A stretch of 13,857 nucleotides of DNA from Rikenellaceae bacterium (lineage in GTDB: Bacteria; Bacteroidota; Bacteroidia; Bacteroidales; UBA932), in assembly GCA_900769885.1 (NCBI GenBank), contig CAAGIG010000070.1, forward strand, positions 1-13,857, read 5' to 3'. Shown here in pieces: positions 5,751-13,494 of the stretch (position 1 is the first letter of the stretch; every line of letters starts with the position of its first letter). The notes under the pieces are model-generated. The model did not search any database. It was not told where the DNA came from and saw only the letters and a program-made list of their open reading frames with translations. Both the position numbers and the translations under genes were made by a program.

Positions 5751-7280
5751 CTATCTCCAAACAACTTCCAAAGCGGGATCTTCCATATCGGGATCCAAAG
5801 GATAAATAGGTCTTTCCAAACGTTTGTATGGAAGTCCTGTAAGCTCCTGATCCACACCACCGCGAGTATGAGCCATCATCCAATCGGCGCGCATTTCATA
5901 CAACTCTTCGGTCAAGTAACCCAATTTGACAACAATGATATCGGCCTCGCGAGGTTTCAAATCCAAACGGTCGAAATCTTTCTCATAGTGGAAAGGCTGA
6001 CGCGACTCAGTTACAATCACTTGCATTGAACCGACTTTAATTACAACCCAGTCATTTGCACCATTTTCAAGAATTCTTTCAACAGTACCATTGATAAGAA
6101 CAGGACCTTGATATCTGTCATCAACCATTGCACCTGCATACTCCTTAACCTTACCACCGATACCCACTTTTTTAGCAGCCTCCACTACTTTTGGACCGGG
6201 GATAGAGGCATAAATCAAACGCTTTCCAGAAGCCTTTTTAAACTCGGGTCTTTCAAGAAGTTTTGCCAAAGTCCAGGTAACATCACCTGCACCACCGGCT
6301 GTTGGGTTGTCCCCCATATCGCTGATAAAATAAGGTTTAACTTTGCTCTTGAGTGCATTCTCCAAAACCTCTTCCAAAGATGCGGTAGGGGCCACAAACT
6401 CAAATTTCTCACGAATTGACCAGAAATGTTCTGCAAGTTCTTTTGCACCTGCTTCCACTTGCTTCTTATCATCTCCAACTACCATAACGACACCGTGATT
6501 ACGAGGCTCATCAGCCCAAGGATATGACATCCAGATAGCTGCATCCACCACTCCATCAAGCTGTTCTACAGGAACAATCGCATCGTAAAGAGATTTACCG
6601 GGTTCAACGCGAGTAGATGTTTTTTCTCCGGGAAGAAGAATAGGAACCTTAACCCAGGCTTTGTATTTGGGTTTGCCAAGATTATTTTCAAAACGGTCCA
6701 AAAGATTGTTGATAGCTCTCAGACGAGAGATATATCTGTCAGTATGAGGCGACATTCTGTATGAAGTAATGAGGTCTGTAGCCTCTGCCAAACGGGGAGA
6801 AACACATCCGTGAGGGTCCATTGAAGTAGAGATAATAACATCATCTCCAACCACTTCGCGAATCTTCAAAATATAATCTCCTTCAGGGTCATCAAGCCCC
6901 TCAACACTCATTGCTCCGTGAATATCAAGGAAAATGCCATCGTAAGGCATTCCCTCTTTCAACATTCTCAAAGAGCGGTTCAAAAGTGTATCGTAACACT
7001 CTCTTGTAACCATTCCACCGGGGGTAGCCCAAGCTGTTATAGTTGGCACCCATTCTGCTTTGGAATAAAGGGTTGAATCATCTCTGAAGAAAGGATAAGT
7101 ATTGAAAATTGCATCCCCTGTATAAATTCGGAACATATCCAAAGTGGTCCTTGCAGGAGAGAAAGTACTACATTCAACACCAACACCCACGATTGCAATT
7201 TTGGGTTTCTTTGTTTGGCAATCACAACTTGTCAAAAGGACTAATGACAACACTGATAGAAGAATCGATCTTAATTTCAT
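5751..7280 (-). CDS. MlrC-like M81 metallopeptidase-family lipoprotein
   Basis: A 509-residue protein matching the MlrC (microcystinase C) family. Residues 1-19 are a lipoprotein signal peptide ending in LLTSC (C19), so it should be membrane-anchored, whereas many family members are cytoplasmic. The N-terminal half carries the expected metal-site residues: E36 in GVECSTFSP (usually H-E-T-N-T-F-S-P, so the neighbouring His and Thr differ), D155 and H157 in STSMDPHG, and H179 in MSPHTD. LDIHGAM with H121 is also conserved. The C-terminal MlrC domain includes the DNPTAGGAGD loop (324-333). The substrate is unknown; the family includes peptide- and amide-cleaving enzymes, so a role on linear or cyclic peptides is only inferred. 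It starts a transcription unit after the terminator at 7344-7376 and is followed 17 bases later by the M23 endopeptidase gene. I see no clear promoter. Confidence 0.87.
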   Translation of the reverse strand: MKLRSILLSVLSLVLLTSCDCQTKKPKIAIVGVGVECSTFSPARTTLDMFRIYTGDAIFNTYPFFRDDSTLYSKAEWVPTITAWATPGGMVTRECYDTLLNRSLRMLKEGMPYDGIFLDIHGAMSVEGLDDPEGDYILKIREVVGDDVIISTSMDPHGCVSPRLAEATDLITSYRMSPHTDRYISRLRAINNLLDRFENNLGKPKYKAWVKVPILLPGEKTSTRVEPGKSLYDAIVPVEQLDGVVDAAIWMSYPWADEPRNHGVVMVVGDDKKQVEAGAKELAEHFWSIREKFEFVAPTASLEEVLENALKSKVKPYFISDMGDNPTAGGAGDVTWTLAKLLERPEFKKASGKRLIYASIPGPKVVEAAKKVGIGGKVKEYAGAMVDDRYQGPVLINGTVERILENGANDWVVIKVGSMQVIVTESRQPFHYEKDFDRLDLKPREADIIVVKLGYLTEELYEMRADWMMAHTRGGVDQELTGLPYKRLERPIYPLDPDMEDPALEVVWR

Positions 7281-7343
7281 ATTGCGTATTTTTAATAGTA
7301 TCTAATCAAATCGCGTAAATTTCGGAAATAAAGTCCAATATAC

Positions 7344-7376
7344 AAAAAAATAGGGCAACCTTTTATGATTGCCCTA
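7344..7376 (-). terminator. Intrinsic terminator of the etfB-etfA-acyl-CoA dehydrogenase operon
   Basis: Eighteen bases after the dehydrogenase stop codon, the minus strand has TAGGGCAA (7376-7369), a 10-base loop, TTGCCCTA (7358-7351), then seven T residues (7350-7344). The stem is perfect and the T-run immediate, a textbook intrinsic terminator. It separates this operon from the M81 gene downstream. Confidence 0.9.
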
Positions 7377-7394
7377 CCTTTAAAAACTCAAATA

Positions 7395-9095
7395 CTATCT
7401 GAATGACTCAAGGTCATTGATATCAAAGTTGGAAATATACTCAAAGCGTTCCTTGTTCCAAGCCTGAGATTTAGCGGTATAAATCTTTGCAGAAGCAATA
7501 AAGTCATCACATCTTTGAGAATCGAGAAGCAACAAATAAGACATAATGATATGTGCTGCCATCTCTACAAGACGTCTTGCGTGGAAGTCAATCACCTCAT
7601 TGTTTTGGAAACCTGCAACGATAGCACAAGCCTTTTCATACTCATCAGTCATTGCAACCAATTTATCTTTCAAATATTGGAATTCAGGACGTACTTCCTC
7701 TTTTTCATACTCTCTGATTTGGGTAAGGTATGCTCCGGTAGTTACATAACGGATAGCCGCAACTGTCTGAAGCTGAGATGTTCCCTCATAGATAGTAGTA
7801 ATTCTCGCATCACGGTAAAGTCTCTCTACAGGATACTCTTTCATAAATCCTGAACCACCGTGAACCTGAATTGCATCGTATGCATTCTGGTTAGAATATT
7901 CACTTGCCATCATCTTCAACACAGGTGTGAACATATCTGCCAAACGAGAATATTTCTTGAATTCAGCACGTTCTTCAGGAGAAAGTTTTCTGCTTTCCGC
8001 AACGAATCCGTATGCTTTGTACATATCTACAAAACGGCTTGTTTCGTACAAAATAGCACGTGAAGCCTGCAATTTTGCTTTCATCACGCCCAACATTTCG
8101 TAAACAGCAGGGAATTCGATAATTGCCTTACCGAACTGTTTTCTCTCCTGAGCATATTTGTAAGCCTCACGATATGCAGCCTCTGAAATACCTACAGATT
8201 GAGCACCCACGCCCAAACGTGCACCATTCATCAAAGACATCACATATTTGATAAGGCCCAATTTGCGGTCACCCACCAATTTTGCAGGAGCATTTTTGAA
8301 TACAAGCTCACAAGTTGGAGAACCTTTGATACCCAATTTATTTTCAATACGACGGACTGTCACACCACCCCATTGCTGGTCGTGTACAAAATAAGAAAGT
8401 CCGCGACCGTCTCTGGTTCCCTCTTCACTGCGGGCCAAAACCAATTTAATCTGAGCATCACCATTGGTAATGAAACGTTTCACTCCATTGAGCATCCACA
8501 TCCCTTTCTCTTCACACCACTCTGCTTTCAACATAACTGCCTGAAGGTCACTACCCGCATCAGGCTCAGTCAAGTCCATTGAACAAGTTTCACCTGCATT
8601 GATACGAGGCAAAAACTCCTTCTTAATCTCCTCTGATGCAAATTCGTGAATAGTTTCTGCACAGTCCTGAAGACCCCAGATGTTTGCAAAACCTGCATCC
8701 CCGCGAGCGATGATTTCAGCAGACATAACATAAGGGACCATCGACATATTCAATCCGCCATACTCTCTTGGAAGAGACATACCATAAACTCCGGCTTGGG
8801 TCAAAACCCTCTGATTTTCTGCAGTACCGGCAGCATAAGTAACTCTACCACCTTCACATACAGGACCATCGTGGTCAACACTCTCAGCATTTACAGCAAG
8901 AACATCTCCGGTAATTTCACCCAAGATCTCCATCACTTTATCGTAAGAGTCAAGAGCATCCTCCGCATTTGCAGGAGCATAATCATACACTCCGTAATCC
9001 TTAAAATCCTGCTCCTTTAGCGCAATAATCTTTTGCATCAAAGGATGCGAAAGATGGAATTTCAAGTCACTGTTATCTGTATAGAAATTTGCCAT
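7395..9095 (-). CDS. Acyl-CoA dehydrogenase (long form), partner of the adjacent EtfAB
   Basis: A 566-residue FAD enzyme of the acyl-CoA dehydrogenase family, which interconverts acyl-CoA and trans-2-enoyl-CoA and exchanges electrons with ETF. The N-terminal helical domain is followed by the flavin-binding MDLTEPDAGSD segment (173-183), a beta domain to about 275, and the C-terminal helical domain with RKQFGKAIIEF (318-328) and QVHGGSGFMKEYPVERLYRD (410-429). The catalytic base is E437 in the TIYEGTSQLQ motif. Classic short-chain enzymes have about 380 residues; this one has an N-terminal extension and about 120 extra C-terminal residues, like the long bacterial dehydrogenases with an extra C-terminal domain. 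Chain-length preference cannot be read from sequence; butyryl-CoA/crotonyl-CoA is plausible given the clostridial-type EtfAB. It starts two bases after the etfA stop codon, so translation is probably coupled. Confidence 0.93.
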   Translation of the reverse strand: MANFYTDNSDLKFHLSHPLMQKIIALKEQDFKDYGVYDYAPANAEDALDSYDKVMEILGEITGDVLAVNAESVDHDGPVCEGGRVTYAAGTAENQRVLTQAGVYGMSLPREYGGLNMSMVPYVMSAEIIARGDAGFANIWGLQDCAETIHEFASEEIKKEFLPRINAGETCSMDLTEPDAGSDLQAVMLKAEWCEEKGMWMLNGVKRFITNGDAQIKLVLARSEEGTRDGRGLSYFVHDQQWGGVTVRRIENKLGIKGSPTCELVFKNAPAKLVGDRKLGLIKYVMSLMNGARLGVGAQSVGISEAAYREAYKYAQERKQFGKAIIEFPAVYEMLGVMKAKLQASRAILYETSRFVDMYKAYGFVAESRKLSPEERAEFKKYSRLADMFTPVLKMMASEYSNQNAYDAIQVHGGSGFMKEYPVERLYRDARITTIYEGTSQLQTVAAIRYVTTGAYLTQIREYEKEEVRPEFQYLKDKLVAMTDEYEKACAIVAGFQNNEVIDFHARRLVEMAAHIIMSYLLLLDSQRCDDFIASAKIYTAKSQAWNKERFEYISNFDINDLESFR

Positions 9096-9097
9096 AA

Positions 9098-10111
9098 TTA
9101 TTTACTGTTTTGTTTGTAAGATTTAATGATTTTGGGGATTACCTCGTTCAAATCTCCAACGATAGCGTAGTCAGCAATCTTATGGATTGGAGCCTCAGGG
9201 TCATTATTGATAGAGATAATCATAGATGAACCGTCCATACCTGCGGTGTGTTGGATTTGACCTGAGATACCGCAAGCGATGAATAGTTTGGGTCTTACAG
9301 TTACACCTGTCTGACCGATTTGACGGGCGTGTTCAACAAATCCCGCATCGACAGCAGCACGTGAAGCACCGACCTCACCACCAAGGACTTTAGCCAAGTC
9401 ATAGATGAGTTGGAAATTCTCTTTACTGCCGACACCAAAACCACCAGCCACAATAATCTGAGCACCTTTAATATCTATTTTCTTCTCTTCGATTTCTCTT
9501 TCAAGAATTTGAACGACAAAGTCACTCTCTTTCAAAATCGAATTGACATCCATTCTACTGATTGTACCACTCACTGCCACTTCAAGAGCCTCTTTTTTCA
9601 TCACACCCTCGCGAACTGTCGCCATTTGAGGACGGCACTCGGGATTGATGATTGTTGCAATGATATTTCCACCAAATGCAGGACGGATTTGATACAAAAG
9701 ATTTTTGTACTCTTTCTCTTTATCCTGGTGGTCACCTATTTCCAATGAGGTACAGTCAGCTGTAAGACCGCTGTGAAGAGCACTTGAAACTCTGGGGGCA
9801 AGGTCACGACCTACAGAAGTTGCACCGAAAAGGGCAATTTGAGGTTTTTGCTCCTTGAAAAGAGCAATGGTCAAAGCAGCATAAGGGAGAGTTCTATAAA
9901 ACTCCAGTCTTGGATCATCTGCCAAATGAACAACAGATGCACCATATTTATATAGGGTATCGGCCAAACCGGCAACATTATGTCCGATAAGCAAAGCCTC
10001 CACATTACAAGATAATGAACCTGCCAAATCGCGCGCCTTGGTCATAAGTTCAAGACTGACATCGCACAAAGCACCATTATCTGTTTCACAATATACTATT
10101 ATATTATTCAT
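9098..10111 (-). CDS. etfA: Electron transfer flavoprotein, alpha subunit
   Basis: A 337-residue EtfA/FixB protein, the FAD-carrying subunit that passes electrons between the acyl-CoA dehydrogenase and its redox partners. The N-terminal domain (1 to about 200) contains HSGLTADCTSLEI (113-125) and QIRPAFGGNIIATI (141-154), signatures shared with the clostridial EtfA of butyryl-CoA dehydrogenase complexes. The C-terminal FAD domain has VAGGFGVGSKENF (221-233), GASRAAVDAG (248-257), RQIGQTGVTVRPKLFIACGI (263-282) and SGQIQHTAGM (283-292), with the expected FAD-contacting Arg, Gln, Thr and His. I place the start at the ATG at 10111. A TTG two codons upstream (10117) is possible but unnecessary. 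It lies 18 bases after etfB and two bases before the dehydrogenase, the middle of a three-gene operon. Confidence 0.95.
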   Translation of the reverse strand: MNNIIVYCETDNGALCDVSLELMTKARDLAGSLSCNVEALLIGHNVAGLADTLYKYGASVVHLADDPRLEFYRTLPYAALTIALFKEQKPQIALFGATSVGRDLAPRVSSALHSGLTADCTSLEIGDHQDKEKEYKNLLYQIRPAFGGNIIATIINPECRPQMATVREGVMKKEALEVAVSGTISRMDVNSILKESDFVVQILEREIEEKKIDIKGAQIIVAGGFGVGSKENFQLIYDLAKVLGGEVGASRAAVDAGFVEHARQIGQTGVTVRPKLFIACGISGQIQHTAGMDGSSMIISINNDPEAPIHKIADYAIVGDLNEVIPKIIKSYKQNSK

Positions 10112-10129
10112 ATTCAATTCGTTTTAAAA

Positions 10130-10987
10130 TTAACCAATGGTATGGCTTGCGATTAGTTCCTTAACCAATGAGTCGATATCAGCATCTGAAGATGAGATAA
10201 CTTTGGATTCTTTGGCTTGAAGAATGATGTTCTCGATCTTTTTTACCTTTGTAGGAGAGCCTGACATACCATAACTCTTTTCATCTCCGCCAATCTCATT
10301 GAATCCCCACTCAGGAATCAAATAAGAATTGCCTTGTTCCAAAGATTCAGCCTGCAATTCGCTTTGGGTGCGGGCATTCTTGTTTTTGAGCAATTTTTTA
10401 GCGTGACGGGGTCTGCAAGGAGCAGCAGTAGCAGTTACTGTTATCAATACAGGCAGAGGCGACGAAACTACCTCTATACCCCTTTCCAATCTTCTTCTTA
10501 CAGTGATTTGAGATTCATTTACATCTACAACCTCTTCTGCATAAGTAATTTGAGGCCAACCCATTTTTTCTGCAACCTGAGGACCAACCTGCGCAGTATC
10601 ACCATCGATAGCCTGACGGCCGGCAACGATAATATCAGGTGAGATTCTCTTAATTGCTTGTGATAGAGCATACGAGGTAGCAAGAGTATCTGCACCTGCA
10701 AATTTTCTATCGGTCAAAAGGATACCACCATCAGCACCGCGGAATAATCCTTCTCGGATAATATCTGCAGCCCTGCCGGGGCCCATAGTTAATAATGTGA
10801 TTTCTGCTTCCTTTAGAGAGTCCTTGATTCTGAGTGCCTGTTCCAAAGCATTCATATCTTCAGGATTGAAAATAGCAGGTAGAGCCGAGCGATTTACTGT
10901 TCCGTCCTCCTTCATCGCATCTTTTCCTACGTTTCGGGTGTCTGGCACCTGCTTCGCCAAGACAACAATTTTAACTTTTTTTGTCAT
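10130..10987 (-). CDS. etfB: Electron transfer flavoprotein, beta subunit
   Basis: A 285-residue EtfB/FixA protein that forms the ETF heterodimer with the EtfA encoded next. It shows the family start (KIVVLAKQVPDT, 6-17), the INPDD-like FNPEDMNALEQAL (40-52), and the nucleotide-binding AGRQAIDGDTAQVGP (122-136). RRLERGIEVVSSPLPVLITV (165-184) corresponds to the family segment before the C-terminal arm, and SPTKVKK (244-250) ends the conserved core. The pattern fits the clostridial-type, possibly bifurcating, EtfB, but the bifurcating mode is inferred. The start is set at the ATG at 10987. An in-frame ATG at 11095 would add 36 residues unlike any EtfB, and would overlap the upstream terminator and remove the leader that carries a good -7 box. 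Confidence 0.95.
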   Translation of the reverse strand: MTKKVKIVVLAKQVPDTRNVGKDAMKEDGTVNRSALPAIFNPEDMNALEQALRIKDSLKEAEITLLTMGPGRAADIIREGLFRGADGGILLTDRKFAGADTLATSYALSQAIKRISPDIIVAGRQAIDGDTAQVGPQVAEKMGWPQITYAEEVVDVNESQITVRRRLERGIEVVSSPLPVLITVTATAAPCRPRHAKKLLKNKNARTQSELQAESLEQGNSYLIPEWGFNEIGGDEKSYGMSGSPTKVKKIENIILQAKESKVISSSDADIDSLVKELIASHTIG

Positions 10988-11042
10988 ACTTATAATTCTA
11001 TAATTATGCAACAGTTTAGGTAATAATACTGTCATATTAAAG

Positions 11043-11050
11043 CAAATATA
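11043..11050 (-). promoter_or_regulatory. Bacteroidetes -7 box of the etfB-etfA-acyl-CoA dehydrogenase operon
   Basis: The minus strand reads TATATTTG here, a full match to TAnnTTTG, between the upstream terminator (11083-11115) and etfB. The predicted start near 11036 leaves a leader of about 49 nt. No TTTG is found at the -33 position, so the call rests on the -7 box and its location. Confidence 0.5.
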
Positions 11051-11082
11051 GCAGTTTTTTGATAAAATCATCATTAATATAC

Positions 11083-11115
11083 AAAAAAAAGACACCTCTA
11101 TGAAGAGATGTCTTT
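11083..11115 (-). terminator. Intrinsic terminator of the nfnA-nfnB operon
   Basis: Twenty-four bases after the stop codon, the minus strand has AAAGACATCTCT (11115-11104), a 4-base loop, AGAGGTGTCTTT (11099-11088), and continuing T residues to 11083. This is a 12-bp stem with one T-G wobble, closed by eight T residues in all. Confidence 0.9.
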
Positions 11116-11139
11116 CAATTATGATTGATAATCAACTAC

Positions 11140-12525
11140 TTACAAACCAAAGCTCTCTTTTATCGCAGCAGCAGCCTGACGACCGGCACCCATTGCTAAA
11201 ATTACGGTTGCAGCTCCGGTTACAGCATCACCACCTGCGTAAACAAATTCTTTAGTGGTAGCACCTTTTTCATTTACAATAATACCACCGTGACGGTTTA
11301 CTTCCAAACCACCTGTTGTCCTCACAATCAATGGATTGGGATTTGTACCCAAAGACATAATTACTGTATCGGCATCCAACACGAATTCAGAGCCGGGAAC
11401 CTCCACAGGACGACGTCTGCCCGATTCATCAGGTTCACCAAGTTCCATTTTTACACATTTAAGACCTTTAACCCAGCCACGTTCATCTCCGACAATCTCT
11501 GTTGGATTGGTCAATAGTCTGAAGATAACTCCCTCTTCTTTAGCGTGATGCACCTCTTCCAAACGAGCAGGAAGCTCTGCTTCAGTTCTACGATATACAA
11601 TTGAGACCTCAGCACCCAATCTGACAGCAGTTCTCGCAGCATCCATTGCCACATTACCACCACCTACGATCGCCACTTTTTTACCGACAAAGACAGGTGT
11701 ATCATAATCAGAGTCGTAGCCGTGCATCAAATTGTTACGGGTAAGGAACTCATTTGCAGAGAATACTCCGTTAAAATTCTCACCGGGGATACCCATAAAC
11801 TTGGGAAGACCCGCACCAGAACCGATGAATACCGCTTTGAATCCCTCATCTTTGAACAATTGGTCAATGGTCAAGGTTCTACCAATAATAACATTGGTTT
11901 CGATTTTGACACCCAATCGTTTTACATTCTCAACTTCATATTCCACCACTTCCTGTTTTGGCAAACGGAACTCAGGAATACCATATTGCAATACACCTCC
12001 GGGAGAATGCAATGCCTCGAAAATAGTCACTTCAAAACCATTTCTTGCCAAGTCACTGGCACAAGCCAATCCCGCAGGACCACTACCTACAACAGCCACT
12101 TTAATTCCATTTGAAGGTGCTTTTGTTCCAACTCTAACACCTTCCTTACGGCACCAGTCTGCCACAAATCTTTCAAGTTTACCAATAGAGACAGCCTCAC
12201 CTTTAACTCCCAAGATACAAGATCCTTCACATTGGGATTCCTGAGGACAAACTCTACCACAAACAGCAGGAAGAACGCTATCCTTTGCAATAACCTCTGC
12301 AGCAGCTTTGAAATCACCTGCAGCGACTTGTGCAATAAAAGCAGGAATGCTGATTGAAACAGGACAAGCTGTTACGCATCTTGGTTTTTTACAATTGAGA
12401 CATCTTTGAGCCTCCTGAACAGCCTGTTCAGCTGTATAACCCAAAGAAACTTCTTCAAAATTATTTCGTCTTACCGCAGGGTCCTGCTCTGCAGCTTTAA
12501 CCCTTGCTCCAAATTTATTTTCCAT
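11140..12525 (-). CDS. NfnB-like NADPH-binding subunit (glutamate synthase small-subunit family, GltA type)
   Basis: A 461-residue flavoprotein. The N-terminal domain carries eight cysteines for two [4Fe-4S] clusters: C42, C45, C50 and C54 (RCLNCKKPRCVTACP), and C89, C93, C99 and C103 (CGRVCPQESQCEGSC, with E96, the type of residue that serves as an unusual ligand in Nfn). An FAD-binding Rossmann motif GSGPAG lies at 147-152 and an NADPH-binding GGGNVAMD at 288-295, followed by the basic YRR (311-313). The family C-terminal FAD motif is YAGGDAVTGAATVI (429-442). Annotated alone it would be called NADPH-dependent glutamate synthase beta chain. No glutamate synthase large subunit is near. Its partner, 13 bases upstream, is an NfnA/PyrK-like protein, so I infer the large subunit of a ferredoxin-dependent transhydrogenase. 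AGGA in the 13-base gap is a plausible ribosome-binding site. Confidence 0.9.
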   Translation of the reverse strand: MENKFGARVKAAEQDPAVRRNNFEEVSLGYTAEQAVQEAQRCLNCKKPRCVTACPVSISIPAFIAQVAAGDFKAAAEVIAKDSVLPAVCGRVCPQESQCEGSCILGVKGEAVSIGKLERFVADWCRKEGVRVGTKAPSNGIKVAVVGSGPAGLACASDLARNGFEVTIFEALHSPGGVLQYGIPEFRLPKQEVVEYEVENVKRLGVKIETNVIIGRTLTIDQLFKDEGFKAVFIGSGAGLPKFMGIPGENFNGVFSANEFLTRNNLMHGYDSDYDTPVFVGKKVAIVGGGNVAMDAARTAVRLGAEVSIVYRRTEAELPARLEEVHHAKEEGVIFRLLTNPTEIVGDERGWVKGLKCVKMELGEPDESGRRRPVEVPGSEFVLDADTVIMSLGTNPNPLIVRTTGGLEVNRHGGIIVNEKGATTKEFVYAGGDAVTGAATVILAMGAGRQAAAAIKESFGL

Positions 12526-12538
12526 TTGTTCCTGTTTA

Positions 12539-13390
12539 TTAATGCAAACCTATTCTACATTTATGATCGTTCTCCTTCTCGATCTCCTTGTACATACCCT
12601 GACGTCTCATCGCCTCATCGAAATCGACATCCAGACCATTGAATTCAGGACCGTCTACACAAGCAAATTTGGTCTTGCCTGCAATGGTAACTCTACAAGC
12701 ACCGCACATACCTGTACCATCGACCATCAAAGTGTTCAAACTCACCACGATAGGAAGAGAGTGCTCGGCCGATTTCAGGGTAACGAATTTCATCATAATC
12801 ATTGGTCCGATAGCCACTACCTGAGAATATTTCTTACCACTTTGAACCAATTGGTCGATAACATCGGTAACCAGACCTTTGATACCTTTTGAACCGTCAT
12901 CGGTACATACATACAAAGAGTCACAAACCTTGCTCATTTGTTCCTCCATAATCACCATATCTTTATTTCTTGCACCAATGATAACATCCACTTTTGCACC
13001 TGCCTCGTGGAAATATTTCACCTGAGGATATACAGGAGCTGTTCCAAGACCTCCGGCAACAAAAAGGAAGTGCATACCCGATAGTTCCTCTTTGCTCAAA
13101 TGTATAAACTCCGAAGGTAGTCCCAATGGACCTACTACAGCCTCAAAAGAATCACCAACTTCGTAAGCACAAATATTTCTGGTAGATGCGCCAACCTCCT
13201 GAGTAACAATTGTTACAGTTCCTTCCTCAGCTGAATAGTCACATATAGTCAAAGGGATTCTCTCACTTTTAGGTCCCGCCTTTACAATCAAAAACTGACC
13301 AGGTTTGGCAGAAGCGGCCAATCTTGGTGCATAAACATCCATCAGACAGATCGATGGAGCCAAATACTCTTTCTTTAAAATCTTATACAT
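12539..13390 (-). CDS. NfnA-like NAD(H)-binding FAD/[2Fe-2S] subunit (SudA/PyrK-type reductase)
   Basis: A 283-residue protein of the ferredoxin-NADP reductase-like PyrK/NfnA group. Residues about 1-105 form the FAD-binding barrel, with IPLTICDY (45-52) and the flavin-contacting segment around GASTRN (67-72). Residues about 106-215 form the nucleotide-binding domain, with FVAGGLGTAPVYP (110-122) and YVCTDDGSKGIKGLVTDV (160-177). A C-terminal [2Fe-2S] site comprises D224, C229, C232 and C244 (VDGTGMCGACRV...FACVDGPEF). Three Cys plus one Asp is the ligand set known for the NfnA small subunit, unlike the four Cys of PyrK. With the following GltA-type gene it should form NfnAB, which reduces two NADP+ with one NADH and reduced ferredoxin, or runs in reverse. 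Older annotations call it sulfide dehydrogenase alpha. Confidence 0.9.
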   Translation of the reverse strand: MYKILKKEYLAPSICLMDVYAPRLAASAKPGQFLIVKAGPKSERIPLTICDYSAEEGTVTIVTQEVGASTRNICAYEVGDSFEAVVGPLGLPSEFIHLSKEELSGMHFLFVAGGLGTAPVYPQVKYFHEAGAKVDVIIGARNKDMVIMEEQMSKVCDSLYVCTDDGSKGIKGLVTDVIDQLVQSGKKYSQVVAIGPMIMMKFVTLKSAEHSLPIVVSLNTLMVDGTGMCGACRVTIAGKTKFACVDGPEFNGLDVDFDEAMRRQGMYKEIEKENDHKCRIGLH

Positions 13391-13410
13391 TTTTACAGCA
13401 ATTTATCCGA

Positions 13411-13418
13411 CAAATTTA
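13411..13418 (-). promoter_or_regulatory. Bacteroidetes -7 box of the nfnA-nfnB operon
   Basis: The minus strand reads TAAATTTG, a full match to TAnnTTTG, 20 bases before the nfnA start codon. This predicts a very short leader of about 14 nt. A TTTG lies upstream at 13437-13434, but with only a 15-base spacer, and it falls inside the T-run of the preceding terminator. Support is mainly the -7 match and position. Confidence 0.45.
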
Positions 13419-13434
13419 AGACTATTTAAACAAC

Positions 13435-13472
13435 AAAAAAATGTCTCTGGCACTTTTCAGCATCAGAGACAT
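13435..13472 (-). terminator. Intrinsic terminator of the HMA-domain gene
   Basis: Twenty-two bases after the stop codon, the minus strand has ATGTCTCTG (13472-13464), a 14-base loop that can pair further at its GC ends, CAGAGACAT (13449-13441), then six more T residues (13440-13435). The 9-bp stem is perfect. Confidence 0.88.
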
Positions 13473-13494
13473 ATAATTCTGACTTTTTAACAAA

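Noticed and set aside
5734..5883. 50-residue N-terminal extension of the M23 frame
   Set aside because: It lies inside the end of the M81 gene in another frame. Its residues look like shadow translation, and the ATG at 5733 directly precedes a normal membrane anchor.
8199..9020. Plus-strand frames of about 125 codons opposite the acyl-CoA dehydrogenase
   Set aside because: They are antisense shadows of a well-supported gene with no domain signal.
10112..10117. TTG start two codons before the etfA ATG
   Set aside because: The ATG at 10111 gives the normal EtfA N-terminus; the alternative adds only two residues.
10988..11095. 36-residue N-terminal extension of EtfB
   Set aside because: It is unlike any EtfB start, overlaps the upstream terminator, and would swallow the -7 box at 11043-11050.
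11103..11111. AAGAGATGT shared between the nfn terminator stem and the inverton arm
   Set aside because: A 9-base AT-rich match in a terminator stem, without the rest of the 19-bp arm; most likely chance.
11732..12244. 170-codon plus-strand open frame opposite the NfnB-like gene
   Set aside because: It is antisense to a strongly conserved gene, has no recognisable domain, and its composition is that of a complementary-strand shadow.
11140..12525. Naming the gene gltD, glutamate synthase small subunit
   Set aside because: No glutamate synthase large subunit is nearby, and the partner gene is an NfnA-like reductase, so an NfnAB role is favoured.
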